In this document: positions 8,537-13,980 of the stretch, piece after piece
How positions within the stretch are numbered: the first letter of the stretch is position 1
Layout: every line of letters starts with the position of its first letter
Made by a program: the position numbers and the translations under genes
NCBI GenBank assembly: GCA_945871415.1
Contig: CAMBWG010000017.1
Location: forward strand, 1 to 13,980
DNA length: 13,980 bases
DNA from: an uncultured Desulfovibrio sp.
GTDB lineage: Bacteria; Desulfobacterota; Desulfovibrionia; Desulfovibrionales; Desulfovibrionaceae
Direction: 5' to 3'
Notes under the pieces: generated by a model
The model's database searches: none
The model's input: only the letters and a program-made list of their open reading frames with translations
What the model was told of the DNA's origin: nothing

Positions 8537-8550
8537 ATACTCTAATCTGC

Positions 8551-9381
8551 TCAGCGCGGCAGCAGGGGCTGGAGCGAGGTGCGCAGGAAGGCAAGGATAC
8601 TGGCGTAGCGCTGCTCCTGCCGCACCAGATTGGACAGGTCCCAGAGGATAAGCACGCGGAAACCGCGGAAAAAGAGGGACTCCAGCGGCCGCAGACCGCC
8701 GGGCAGCCCCGCCGCTTTGGCTGCGGCGCTCCCCATGATGACCACGCCGCGGGCACGCAGGAGCCGCAACCCGGCCCAGAAGGCTTCGGCGCTTTCCTGC
8801 TCCGGCGCATCGGGAGCGGCGGACAGGGGCATACATACCGGCCAGAAGGTATGTGTGCCTGCGGGATAGGCTAAATCACAGATCATGCGGCGGAAAAATT
8901 CGCGCCTGTCCTGCATGGTGCAGGGGGCATCCGCGCCCGCTTCATCGGGCCCGTTGCCCAGCAGATCCGCGCCAAGATGCCGGTATGTCCAGCCGACGCG
9001 TCCCGGCCGGGTCAGGGGCAGCCTGTCGCGCCAGGGCTGGGGCCACTGCTGCTGCGCCAGCGGTTGCCAGGCCGCGCGGGACACGGCCGGACGCGGGGCG
9101 GACGCGGCAACAGGAGAAGACTCCGGGCGCGACGGCTGAACCCTGCGGGCGGTCTGCGCCTCGGAAGATGCTTCTCTCTGCGGGCGGACCGGCCGGACGG
9201 TCGGAGCGGCAGGGCGCGCCGGACGAGACGGAGGCGTGCCGCGCAGAGGCGTCAATGCGGGAGCCGTCCCCGGCAGCGCGCAGGCGGACCACTCCGGCGG
9301 CAGGTCGTCGGGAGAAAGCAGGTAGCGCACGCCGCTCCCGTACCAGGGTGCGGCAAAGGCATTCAGACGCGCAAAAGCCAT
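8551..9381 (-). CDS. Hypothetical protein, last gene of coaBC operon
   Basis: I do not recognise this 276-aa protein with confidence. Residues 1-45 are folded-looking. Residues about 46-110 are a low-complexity linker rich in Pro, Arg, Ala and Ser. The C-terminal part (about 125-276) is globular: WTYRHLGADLLG (131-142), FFRRMICDLAYPAGTHTFWPVCMPL (162-186), a hydrophobic strand and glycine turn VVIMGSAAAKAAGL (213-226), and PLESLFFRGFRVLILW (232-247). The order 'strand, G-x-AA-x-x-x-GL, later R-G-hydrophobic strand' recalls the uracil-DNA glycosylase fold, but no Cys ligands for a 4Fe-4S cluster or catalytic motif are obvious, so this is only a hint. There is no signal peptide or membrane helix. 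The ATG overlaps the coaBC 3' end by 19 bp, implying translational coupling, but GGAA is the only weak ribosome-binding match. Real gene: likely; function: unknown. Confidence 0.75.
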   Translation of the reverse strand: MAFARLNAFAAPWYGSGVRYLLSPDDLPPEWSACALPGTAPALTPLRGTPPSRPARPAAPTVRPVRPQREASSEAQTARRVQPSRPESSPVAASAPRPAVSRAAWQPLAQQQWPQPWRDRLPLTRPGRVGWTYRHLGADLLGNGPDEAGADAPCTMQDRREFFRRMICDLAYPAGTHTFWPVCMPLSAAPDAPEQESAEAFWAGLRLLRARGVVIMGSAAAKAAGLPGGLRPLESLFFRGFRVLILWDLSNLVRQEQRYASILAFLRTSLQPLLPR

Positions 9382-10613
9382 GACCAGAGTTTCCAGGCCA
9401 CGTCGGCCTTGCTTTGCGAAGTCCAGATTTCCTCATGACCGTTTTTGTCCAGAACGGCCATGCTGTTGTTGTCCGTGCCAAACCCGCAACCCGGCGCATT
9501 GACGGCATTGCCGGCCAGCAAATCGGCCTGCTTGCGCTGCCGCTTGCCCCGGACAAGCCCCATCAGAGCCTCCATATCCGGCGCGGTTTCCGCAGCAAAG
9601 CCCAGCACCTTCTGCCCTTCCCTCCGCCCCAGCGAAAGGGTGCGCAAAATATCGGGATTGGCGACAAAGGACACGGAAAAACCGTCGGACGCGCCTTCCT
9701 TCTTGAACTTGGCCTCTCCGTAGGGAACAGGCGAAAAATCCGCCACGGCGGCGCTGAACGCGCCAAGATCCATTTCCGACCATAGCGATTGCGCCGCTTC
9801 GAACATCTCGCGGGCCGTCCGCACATCATGACGCCGCACGCCGTCCGGCAGCGGCGGGCAGCCGGGCCCGCAAACGGCCTCGACAGTCGCCCCGCGCAGC
9901 CAGGCCGCCGTTGCCAGCGCGGCCCCCATGCGGCCGCTGGAAGGATTGCTCCAGAAACGCACGCCGTCCCAGGGTTCCCGTGTGGGGCCCAGCGTCACCA
10001 TGACGCGCATCCCCGCCATATCCTGCGGGGCAAGAGCCTGCAAACAGGCCAGCAGAAGTTCGTCGGACGGCACAAGCCGCCCCTGCCCCTGATCGCCGCA
10101 CGCGGTACCGCCGTTTCCCGGCGCCAGAATGCGCACGCCCCGCCGCCGCAGAGTTGCCACGTTATCCTGCGTGGCGGCATGGGCCCACATGCGGGGGTTC
10201 ATGGCCGGAGCAACCAGCAGCGGCCCGTCAAAGGCCAGCGCCTGCGCCGACAGCATGTCGCAGGCCCGACCGCCCGCAAGGCGCGCCAGGGCATCGGCGG
10301 AAGCGGGCGCAATGAGCATGGCCTCGGCGCGCTGCCCCGGCTCCAGATGGGCGAAGGCATCTTCCCCGAAGCAGTCCTGATGCGGCGCATGATTCGTAAA
10401 GACGGGCATGGCCCCCAGCGCCTCGAACAGCCCCGGCGTAACAAACTGCCGCGCGCCATCCGTCAGCGTCACTGAAACATGCAGCCCCATTTTCAGCAGA
10501 GCGCGCAGCACATCCGCCATCTTGTAGCAGGCGATGGAACCGCAAATTCCCAGGTGCAGACGCCGACCGGTAAAAGAGGTATTCCGTGCGGCCGAAGAAA
10601 AGGCATCCATCAT
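9363..10613 (-). CDS. coaBC: CoaBC, bifunctional phosphopantothenoylcysteine synthetase/decarboxylase
   Basis: A 416-aa fusion enzyme of coenzyme A synthesis. The C-terminal CoaB half joins 4'-phosphopantothenate to cysteine using CTP; the N-terminal CoaC half then decarboxylates the product to 4'-phosphopantetheine with FMN. CoaC features: [11 protein letters not shown] (21-31), active-site His89 in [13 protein letters not shown] (136-139) and the Cys172 motif ACGD (171-174). CoaB starts near residue 200: [20 protein letters not shown], then NPSSGRMG (223-230), DFSPVP (292-297) and KFKK (302-305), whose lysines match the family's conserved catalytic Lys. Length is close to the usual 400 aa. 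The ATG at 10613 forms ATGA with the upstream lipoprotein stop (4-bp overlap). A second ATG follows at once, so either could be used. Confidence 0.96.
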   Translation of the reverse strand: MMDAFSSAARNTSFTGRRLHLGICGSIACYKMADVLRALLKMGLHVSVTLTDGARQFVTPGLFEALGAMPVFTNHAPHQDCFGEDAFAHLEPGQRAEAMLIAPASADALARLAGGRACDMLSAQALAFDGPLLVAPAMNPRMWAHAATQDNVATLRRRGVRILAPGNGGTACGDQGQGRLVPSDELLLACLQALAPQDMAGMRVMVTLGPTREPWDGVRFWSNPSSGRMGAALATAAWLRGATVEAVCGPGCPPLPDGVRRHDVRTAREMFEAAQSLWSEMDLGAFSAAVADFSPVPYGEAKFKKEGASDGFSVSFVANPDILRTLSLGRREGQKVLGFAAETAPDMEALMGLVRGKRQRKQADLLAGNAVNAPGCGFGTDNNSMAVLDKNGHEEIWTSQSKADVAWKLWSWLLRV

Positions 10614-11236
10614 AGCGGGCGCTCCTCAAGTCCGCCGGAACTGCCGCCCCAGCCGCCGGAAGACGAGGGAGACGGCGAAGAACCGCCCCAGTCCTGCGGC
10701 GTGCCTTCGGGCTCAAACCCGCCGGAATCCGACGAAGAAGACGACGCGGCGCTTCCCCCCGACGGGGGAGGCGCCACGGGAATATTCAGCGGGCTGCCGT
10801 CGGGCAGACGGCTGCCTGCCCAGATTTCCAGCAGACTGAGCATAGCCTGCGAAGATATGCGGATAACGGCCACGCGGCTCTGATTTTCATACACGCACAT
10901 GATCCTGTCATCCTTACGCCAGCAGGAACGCACGTTCCACCCCTGCGCGCTCAGGCCCGTGTGCAGACTGTTCATGAGGGAGCCGCCGCCCACGCTGCCT
11001 CTCAGGACTTCCAGCCCTTCGCCGCCGTTGAGGCTGGAAAGGCGATACCCGTGCGAAGGAAAGCGGCGCATGCCCGAGGGCAGGACAACGCCCAGCAGAT
11101 CGCTTTGCGCAACCTCCACGCCGTTGTTGGTAATCATGGGCGCGCTGCCGCCAAAGGGGTTGGAAATGCCCATGTCGGCACAGCCGCCCCCGGCAAGCCC
11201 CCCCAGCAGCACACACGTGACAAGCAATCGACGCAT
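10610..11236 (-). CDS. Probable lipoprotein of unknown function, upstream of coaBC
   Basis: A 208-aa exported protein. The N-terminus is a short signal peptide (MRRLLVTCVLLGGLAGGGC) with a lipobox-like LAGGGC ending at Cys19; Gly at -3 is atypical, so lipidation is likely but not certain. The mature domain (about 45-140) alternates strands and turns, with QGWNVRSCWRKDDRIMCVYENQSRVAVIRIS (98-128) recalling small outer-membrane lipoproteins. Its two Cys at 105 and 114 could form a disulfide. The last 50 residues (about 156-208) are low-complexity Pro/Ser/Gly, with GG-SSPSPSSSGG-type runs. The ATG at 11236 has AGGAG 7 nt upstream, a strong choice; an in-frame extension to 12421 only mirrors queA. 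First gene of the operon with coaBC (4-bp overlap). I know no functional link between the two. Confidence 0.8.
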   Translation of the reverse strand: MRRLLVTCVLLGGLAGGGCADMGISNPFGGSAPMITNNGVEVAQSDLLGVVLPSGMRRFPSHGYRLSSLNGGEGLEVLRGSVGGGSLMNSLHTGLSAQGWNVRSCWRKDDRIMCVYENQSRVAVIRISSQAMLSLLEIWAGSRLPDGSPLNIPVAPPPSGGSAASSSSSDSGGFEPEGTPQDWGGSSPSPSSSGGWGGSSGGLEERPL

Positions 11237-11262
11237 GAGTATACTCCTCTTCCGCGTATTCT

Positions 11263-11278
11263 GCTCCTGCGCAGGAGC
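11263..11278. promoter_or_regulatory. 16-bp perfect palindrome in the lipoprotein leader
   Basis: GCTCCTGCGCAGGAGC is a perfect 16-bp palindrome lying 27-42 nt before the lipoprotein ATG, downstream of its candidate promoter. It could be an operator half-site pair or, in RNA, a compact hairpin near the ribosome binding site. Observation is direct; function is inference. Confidence 0.4.
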
Positions 11279-11357
11279 GGCCGGGCTCTCGACGGATCTC
11301 TGCTGTCCGCGGCGATCCGCCCGGCGCGCGCCGTTCTTTCCCGGCGCGGCGTCGGTG

Positions 11358-11386
11358 AGAATAGCCTCTCCGCCACGGGCTGGCAA
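11358..11386 (-). promoter_or_regulatory. Candidate sigma-70 promoter for lipoprotein-coaBC operon
   Basis: On the minus strand TTGCCA (11381-11386, five of six matches to TTGACA), a 17-nt spacer and TATTCT (11358-11363, four of six to TATAAT) form a good sigma-70 promoter. Transcription would begin near 11351, giving a leader of about 115 nt that contains the 16-bp palindrome. It lies in the 216-bp divergent gap shared with queA. No equally good promoter for queA was found. Confidence 0.5.
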
Positions 11387-11452
11387 GCATGCCTGCCGGA
11401 AGGCGCGCCCGCTGCACCCCGGACGGAATGCCACGAAATGAAGGATGGTTCC

Positions 11453-12553
11453 ATGTTCGCTGACGACGATTTTTTGCTGCATAATTATACCTTCGAGCTG
11501 CCGCAGGAACAGATAGCCCAGTTCCCGCCCGAACATCGCGGCGGCTCCCGCCTCATGGTCATGGCCCGCAAGGGCGACGCTCCGCTGGAACACCACATGT
11601 TCACCGAGCTGCCCGATTGCCTGCCGAAAGGCGCGCTGCTTGTCGCCAACAATTCCCGTGTGCTTCAGGCCCGTCTTCTCGGAACCCGCTCCACGGGCGG
11701 CAAAGTGGAATTTCTGCTGCTGACGCCCCTGCCGCTGGTGCTGCGGCAGGCCATGCCCTCCCGCGACGGCGAAAGCGCTCTCTGCGCGGAAGTGGAAGGG
11801 CTGGTCCGCTCCGGGGGCAGCATCCGCGACGGCGAAACCCTGCGCTTCGGCGCGGGTATTTCCGTCACGGTGCTGGAATCCGGCCCCTTCGGCCGCCGTC
11901 GCGCTCTGCTTTCCTGGAGCGGCGATCTGGCCGAAGCATTCGCCGCCACCGGGCACATCCCCCTGCCTCCCTACATCAAGCGCGCCGACGGCGAAGAAGA
12001 CGCCGGGCGCTATCAGACGGTCTACTCCCGCGCCGATAAAATCGGCAGCGTCGCCGCCCCCACGGCGGGCCTGCACTTTACCGAGGAAGTGCGCGAACGC
12101 CTGCGCGAAGCCGGTTTCGGCTGGGCTGAAGTAACGCTCTATGTGGGCTACGGCACGTTCAGCCCCGTGCGCAGCGAAGATATACGCCGTCACGCCATGC
12201 ACCGCGAATATGTGGAAATCAGCGAGGAAACCGCCGAAGCCGTGGCCCGGGCCAGGGCGGAAAAACGCCCGGTCATAGCCGTGGGCACGACCTCCACCCG
12301 CACGCTGGAAGGCGTAGCCCAGCTCTGCGGACGCGTGCAGCCCTTTGCCGGCTGGACGGATATTTTCCTCTATCCTGGCCGCCCCTTCCGGGTCATCGAC
12401 GGTCTGCTGACAAACTTCCACCTGCCGGAATCCTCGCTGCTCATGCTGGTTTCCGCCTTTGCCGGAAGAAAACGCGTGCTTGCAGCCTATGAGGAGGCCG
12501 TGCGCGAAGGCTACCGCTTCTTTTCCTACGGCGACGCCATGTTGATCCGCTAG
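11453..12553 (+). CDS. queA: QueA, S-adenosylmethionine:tRNA ribosyltransferase-isomerase
   Basis: A 366-aa enzyme that transfers and rearranges the ribosyl group of S-adenosylmethionine onto preQ1 at position 34 of tRNAs with GUN anticodons, giving epoxyqueuosine. Family signatures: YTFELPQEQIAQFPPEHRGGSRLM (12-35), VANNSRVLQARLLG (64-77), GHIPLPPYIKR (167-177), RYQTVYS...GSVAAPTAGLHFT (186-210), VGYGTFSPV (231-239), GTTSTRTLE (278-286) and LLTNFHLPESSLLMLVSAFAG (318-338). Length slightly exceeds E. coli QueA (356 aa). ATG at 11453 is preferred because AAGGA lies 7 nt upstream; an in-frame ATG at 11438 adds five residues with a weaker site. It stands alone, divergent from the coaBC operon, and is followed at once by repeat B copy 3. 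No other queuosine gene is visible in the window. Confidence 0.97.
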   Translation: MFADDDFLLHNYTFELPQEQIAQFPPEHRGGSRLMVMARKGDAPLEHHMFTELPDCLPKGALLVANNSRVLQARLLGTRSTGGKVEFLLLTPLPLVLRQAMPSRDGESALCAEVEGLVRSGGSIRDGETLRFGAGISVTVLESGPFGRRRALLSWSGDLAEAFAATGHIPLPPYIKRADGEEDAGRYQTVYSRADKIGSVAAPTAGLHFTEEVRERLREAGFGWAEVTLYVGYGTFSPVRSEDIRRHAMHREYVEISEETAEAVARARAEKRPVIAVGTTSTRTLEGVAQLCGRVQPFAGWTDIFLYPGRPFRVIDGLLTNFHLPESSLLMLVSAFAGRKRVLAAYEEAVREGYRFFSYGDAMLIR

Positions 12554-12565
12554 GCGCAGAGTTCA

Positions 12566-12665
12566 TTTGAGGGGGAAGAGATCCCTTCTGCCCGCGGCAA
12601 AAAGGGCGTTCCCGCAGATTCCCCCTCAAACTCCTCCATCTTCCCCAAAACCCGCTAATTATCCG
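12566..12665 (+). repeat. Structured repeat B, copy 3
   Basis: A perfect 12-bp outer stem TTTGAGGGGGAA/TTCCCCCTCAAA (12566-12577 and 12619-12630) encloses a degenerate inner part (CCCTT at 12583-12587 opposite AAGGG at 12603-12607). The tail CTCCTCCATCTTCCCC and CCCGCTAATTATC follow, matching the tail and box of copy 1 with substitutions. It starts 12 bp after the queA stop, the same position and polarity relative to its gene as copies 1 and 2. Confidence 0.7.
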
Positions 12666-12807
12666 CGGCCGCCGAGGACGGAATTTTTCGTTCAAAACAT
12701 ACTGTTTTATTTCAACGTATTTCACAGATGCCTTTACAAGGTGGAACGGAACTCCCGACTCCCGCCCCTGTTCTTCCGGGGGACGGTTGCCACAGGACAA
12801 GAGAGCG

Positions 12808-12980
12808 CAGTTCCGAAAAACTTCATCCTCCAGATAAAAGCGCGTTGGGGAGGGAGTGGGAGAGAGGGACCCCCTTGCGCGCCGGCCGCGACCGGATGGC
12901 GGCCGCGGGCCGTGCCCGTTGCGACGAAGGAAGCTACGGGCATCGACAGCAGAGATAAGGGGTTCCCTCTCCTCCTCAAG
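12808..12980 (-). repeat. Structured repeat B, copy 4 (inverted, enlarged loop)
   Basis: On the minus strand: stem arms GAGAGGGAACCCCTT (12957-12971) and its partner (12862-12876, one mismatch), tail of CCCACTCCCTCCCC type, then CGCGCTTTTATCTGG (12834-12848), nearly identical to the copy 1 box. The apical loop is about 80 nt instead of 9 and contains two further inverted repeats: CGGCCGC/GCGGCCG (about 12884-12906) and TGCCCGT/ACGGGCA (about 12913-12942). It therefore folds as a branched structure. Unlike the others it does not follow a gene on its own strand; it lies upstream of the ferredoxin gene. Confidence 0.7.
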
Positions 12981-13118
12981 AGATCCCTCTTACACCCCCC
13001 AACCAGACCTCAACATCCCCTGCCGGAAGAAGACTCTCGCACCTGTCGGCGCAGCATGGCGCGATTCTTCCCCGGCATAACCCGCCATTCCATCATTGCG
13101 CCAGGCAGAGATTGTTCC

Positions 13119-13346
13119 ATGTCTCGAATTGTTTTTCTGGAAGAGCGTTGCAAGGGCTGCCGCCTTTGCGTTGACGCCTGCCCCGCGGGCATCATCAGCC
13201 CGTCGGGACGCTTCAATCATCAGGGCTATGAAGTCATGAGCGCCGGCGACGGCTGCACCGGTTGCGCGTCCTGCGCCACCATGTGCCCGGACACTGCCAT
13301 CCGCGTCTTCCGCACCGTCCGGACAGCGGAAGGAGGCAAGGCATGA
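13119..13346 (+). CDS. Two-cluster ferredoxin subunit of 2-oxoacid oxidoreductase
   Basis: A 75-aa 8Fe ferredoxin with two classic C-x2-C-x2-C-x3-C-P motifs: Cys11, 14, 17, 21 and Cys46, 49, 52, 56. It should carry two 4Fe-4S clusters. In the KorABCD/VorABCD group of 2-oxoacid:ferredoxin oxidoreductases a separate small delta subunit like this passes electrons from the thiamine-diphosphate subunit to free ferredoxin. Here it overlaps the following alpha-subunit gene by 4 bp (ATGA), which supports that role. The ATG at 13119 gives the standard start (MSRIVFLEERCKGC); the ribosome binding site is weak (GCAGAG). Earlier in-frame codons back to 12567 cross the repeats and are not credible coding sequence. 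Confidence 0.9.
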   Translation: MSRIVFLEERCKGCRLCVDACPAGIISPSGRFNHQGYEVMSAGDGCTGCASCATMCPDTAIRVFRTVRTAEGGKA

Positions 13347-13980
13347 ACGATACCGTCGCACGCACACTGATCAAGGGCAACGAAGCCGTCGCCTTCGGCG
13401 CGGTGGATGCCGGATGCCGCTGTTATTTCGGCTATCCCATCACGCCCCAGAACGAAATCCCCGAAACCATGTCGCGTCTGCTGCCGTCCATCGGCGGGCA
13501 TTATGTGCAGGCCGAAAGCGAAGTGGCCGCGGCCTCCATGCTGCTCGGGGCCTGCGCCGCCGGGGTTCCGTCCATGACGTCCTCCTCCGGCTGCGGCATT
13601 TCTCTCATGCAGGAGGCCCTTTCCTACATGAACGGCAGCATGCTGCCCGCCGTGCTCGTCAACATGGCGCGCGGCGGCCCGGGTCTGGGCGACATCGGCC
13701 CGTCGCAGGGCGACTACTTTCAGGCCGTCAAAGGCGGCGGCCACGGCGATCACCGTAATATCGTCCTTGCTCCGGCAACGGCGCAGGAATGCTATGACTT
13801 CATGTTCCGCGCCTTTGCGCTGGCTTTCACCTATGCCAATCCCGTCATGGTGCTTGGCGACGCCATCGTGGGCCAGATAAAGGAACCCGTACGCCGCACG
13901 CCCCCGGCCGACGCGCTTTCGCCCGCACAGCTGGAAGCGCTTGCCGCCCCCTGGCGCGTGGAAGGTCGCGGCAAGCGCGG
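13343..13980 (+). CDS. vorB: 2-oxoacid:ferredoxin oxidoreductase alpha subunit (VorB/KorA-type), partial
   Basis: The first 212 codons of a gene that leaves the window; no stop is reached. It is the pyrimidine-binding, alpha-type subunit of a 2-oxoacid:ferredoxin oxidoreductase, which oxidatively decarboxylates branched-chain 2-oxoacids or 2-oxoglutarate to acyl-CoA with thiamine diphosphate and reduced ferredoxin. Signatures: GYPITPQNEIPE (30-41), VQAESEVAAASMLLGA (55-70), TSSSGCGISLMQEALSYM (79-96), ARGGPGLGDIGPSQGDY (109-125) and GGGHGDHRNIVLAPAT (131-146). The PQNEIPE and GPSQGDYFQ forms fit VorB best; KorA for 2-oxoglutarate cannot be excluded. A strong AGGAGG lies 6 nt upstream and the ATG overlaps the ferredoxin stop, so both are co-translated. 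The remaining catalytic (VorA-like) and gamma subunits probably follow downstream. Confidence 0.92.
   Translation, partial: MNDTVARTLIKGNEAVAFGAVDAGCRCYFGYPITPQNEIPETMSRLLPSIGGHYVQAESEVAAASMLLGACAAGVPSMTSSSGCGISLMQEALSYMNGSMLPAVLVNMARGGPGLGDIGPSQGDYFQAVKGGGHGDHRNIVLAPATAQECYDFMFRAFALAFTYANPVMVLGDAIVGQIKEPVRRTPPADALSPAQLEALAAPWRVEGRGKR

Larger units (their letters stand above)
7910..8550. other. Convergent intergenic region made mostly of repeats
   Basis: This 641-bp gap between the 3' ends of the radical SAM gene and the 276-aa gene holds, in order, repeat B1 (plus), a small inverted repeat CCGCGGGAA/TTCCCGCGG (8027-8054), repeat A2, an intrinsic terminator, about 100 bp with no recognisable feature (8326-8424), and repeat B2 (minus). 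Open frames crossing it are built from the repeats and lack credible starts, so I call no gene. Confidence 0.7.
12554..13118. other. Repeat-bearing gap between queA and the ferredoxin gene
   Basis: This 565-bp gap carries repeat B copies 3 and 4 in inverted orientation. Between them (12666-12807) is an AT-richer island, about 12680-12725, resembling the segment after repeat B1 (8080-8112), so the repeat may extend further. From 12981 to 13118 I see no gene, terminator or convincing promoter, although a promoter for the ferredoxin/oxidoreductase genes should lie here. Confidence 0.55.

Noticed and set aside
11237..12421. Minus-strand in-frame extension of the lipoprotein gene through queA
   Set aside because: It only mirrors queA; the lipoprotein has a strong AGGAG and signal peptide at 11236.
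12567..13118. Upstream extension of the ferredoxin frame
   Set aside because: It crosses repeats B3 and B4 and non-coding sequence; the ferredoxin start at 13119 gives the standard length.

Overview
The window is a GC-rich chromosomal stretch from what looks like an anaerobic, rod- or comma-shaped Gram-negative bacterium, most likely a Desulfovibrio relative (Desulfovibrionaceae). This rests on gene content and order: an elongasome operon that ends in a bactofilin, a ferredoxin-linked 2-oxoacid oxidoreductase, and the style of the proteins. It is an inference, since no rRNA gene is present.

Positions 1-6703 are a cell-elongation operon read on the minus strand: mreB (cytoskeletal actin), a gap of about 455 bp holding a structured repeat, mreC, mreD, mrdA (PBP2 transpeptidase), rodA (glycosyltransferase) and a bactofilin. 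From mreC to the bactofilin the genes overlap or nearly touch, except for about 100 bp with a strong hairpin between mrdA and rodA. Together they encode the machine that inserts lateral-wall peptidoglycan.

Positions 6971-7909 (plus strand) encode a TIGR01212/YhcC-type radical SAM protein, divergent from mreB. It converges on a minus-strand operon at 11236-8551: a probable lipoprotein, coaBC (coenzyme A synthesis) and an unrecognised 276-aa protein, linked by 4-bp and 19-bp overlaps. Divergent from that operon is queA (11453-12553, plus), for queuosine synthesis. At the right edge, a two-cluster ferredoxin subunit (13119-13346) overlaps the start of a VorB/KorA-type 2-oxoacid:ferredoxin oxidoreductase alpha subunit that runs off the window.

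The least expected content is between genes. Two families of structured, apparently non-coding repeats fill the large gaps. Family A (about 145 bp, two copies) folds into four consecutive hairpins. Family B (about 100-170 bp, four copies) is a long hairpin followed by a C-rich tail and a conserved GCGCTTTTAT-like box. The B copies come as two inverted pairs with tails facing inward (7929-8536 and 12566-12980), resembling BIME-type extragenic repeats. No CRISPR array, tRNA, rRNA, transposase or phage gene was seen.
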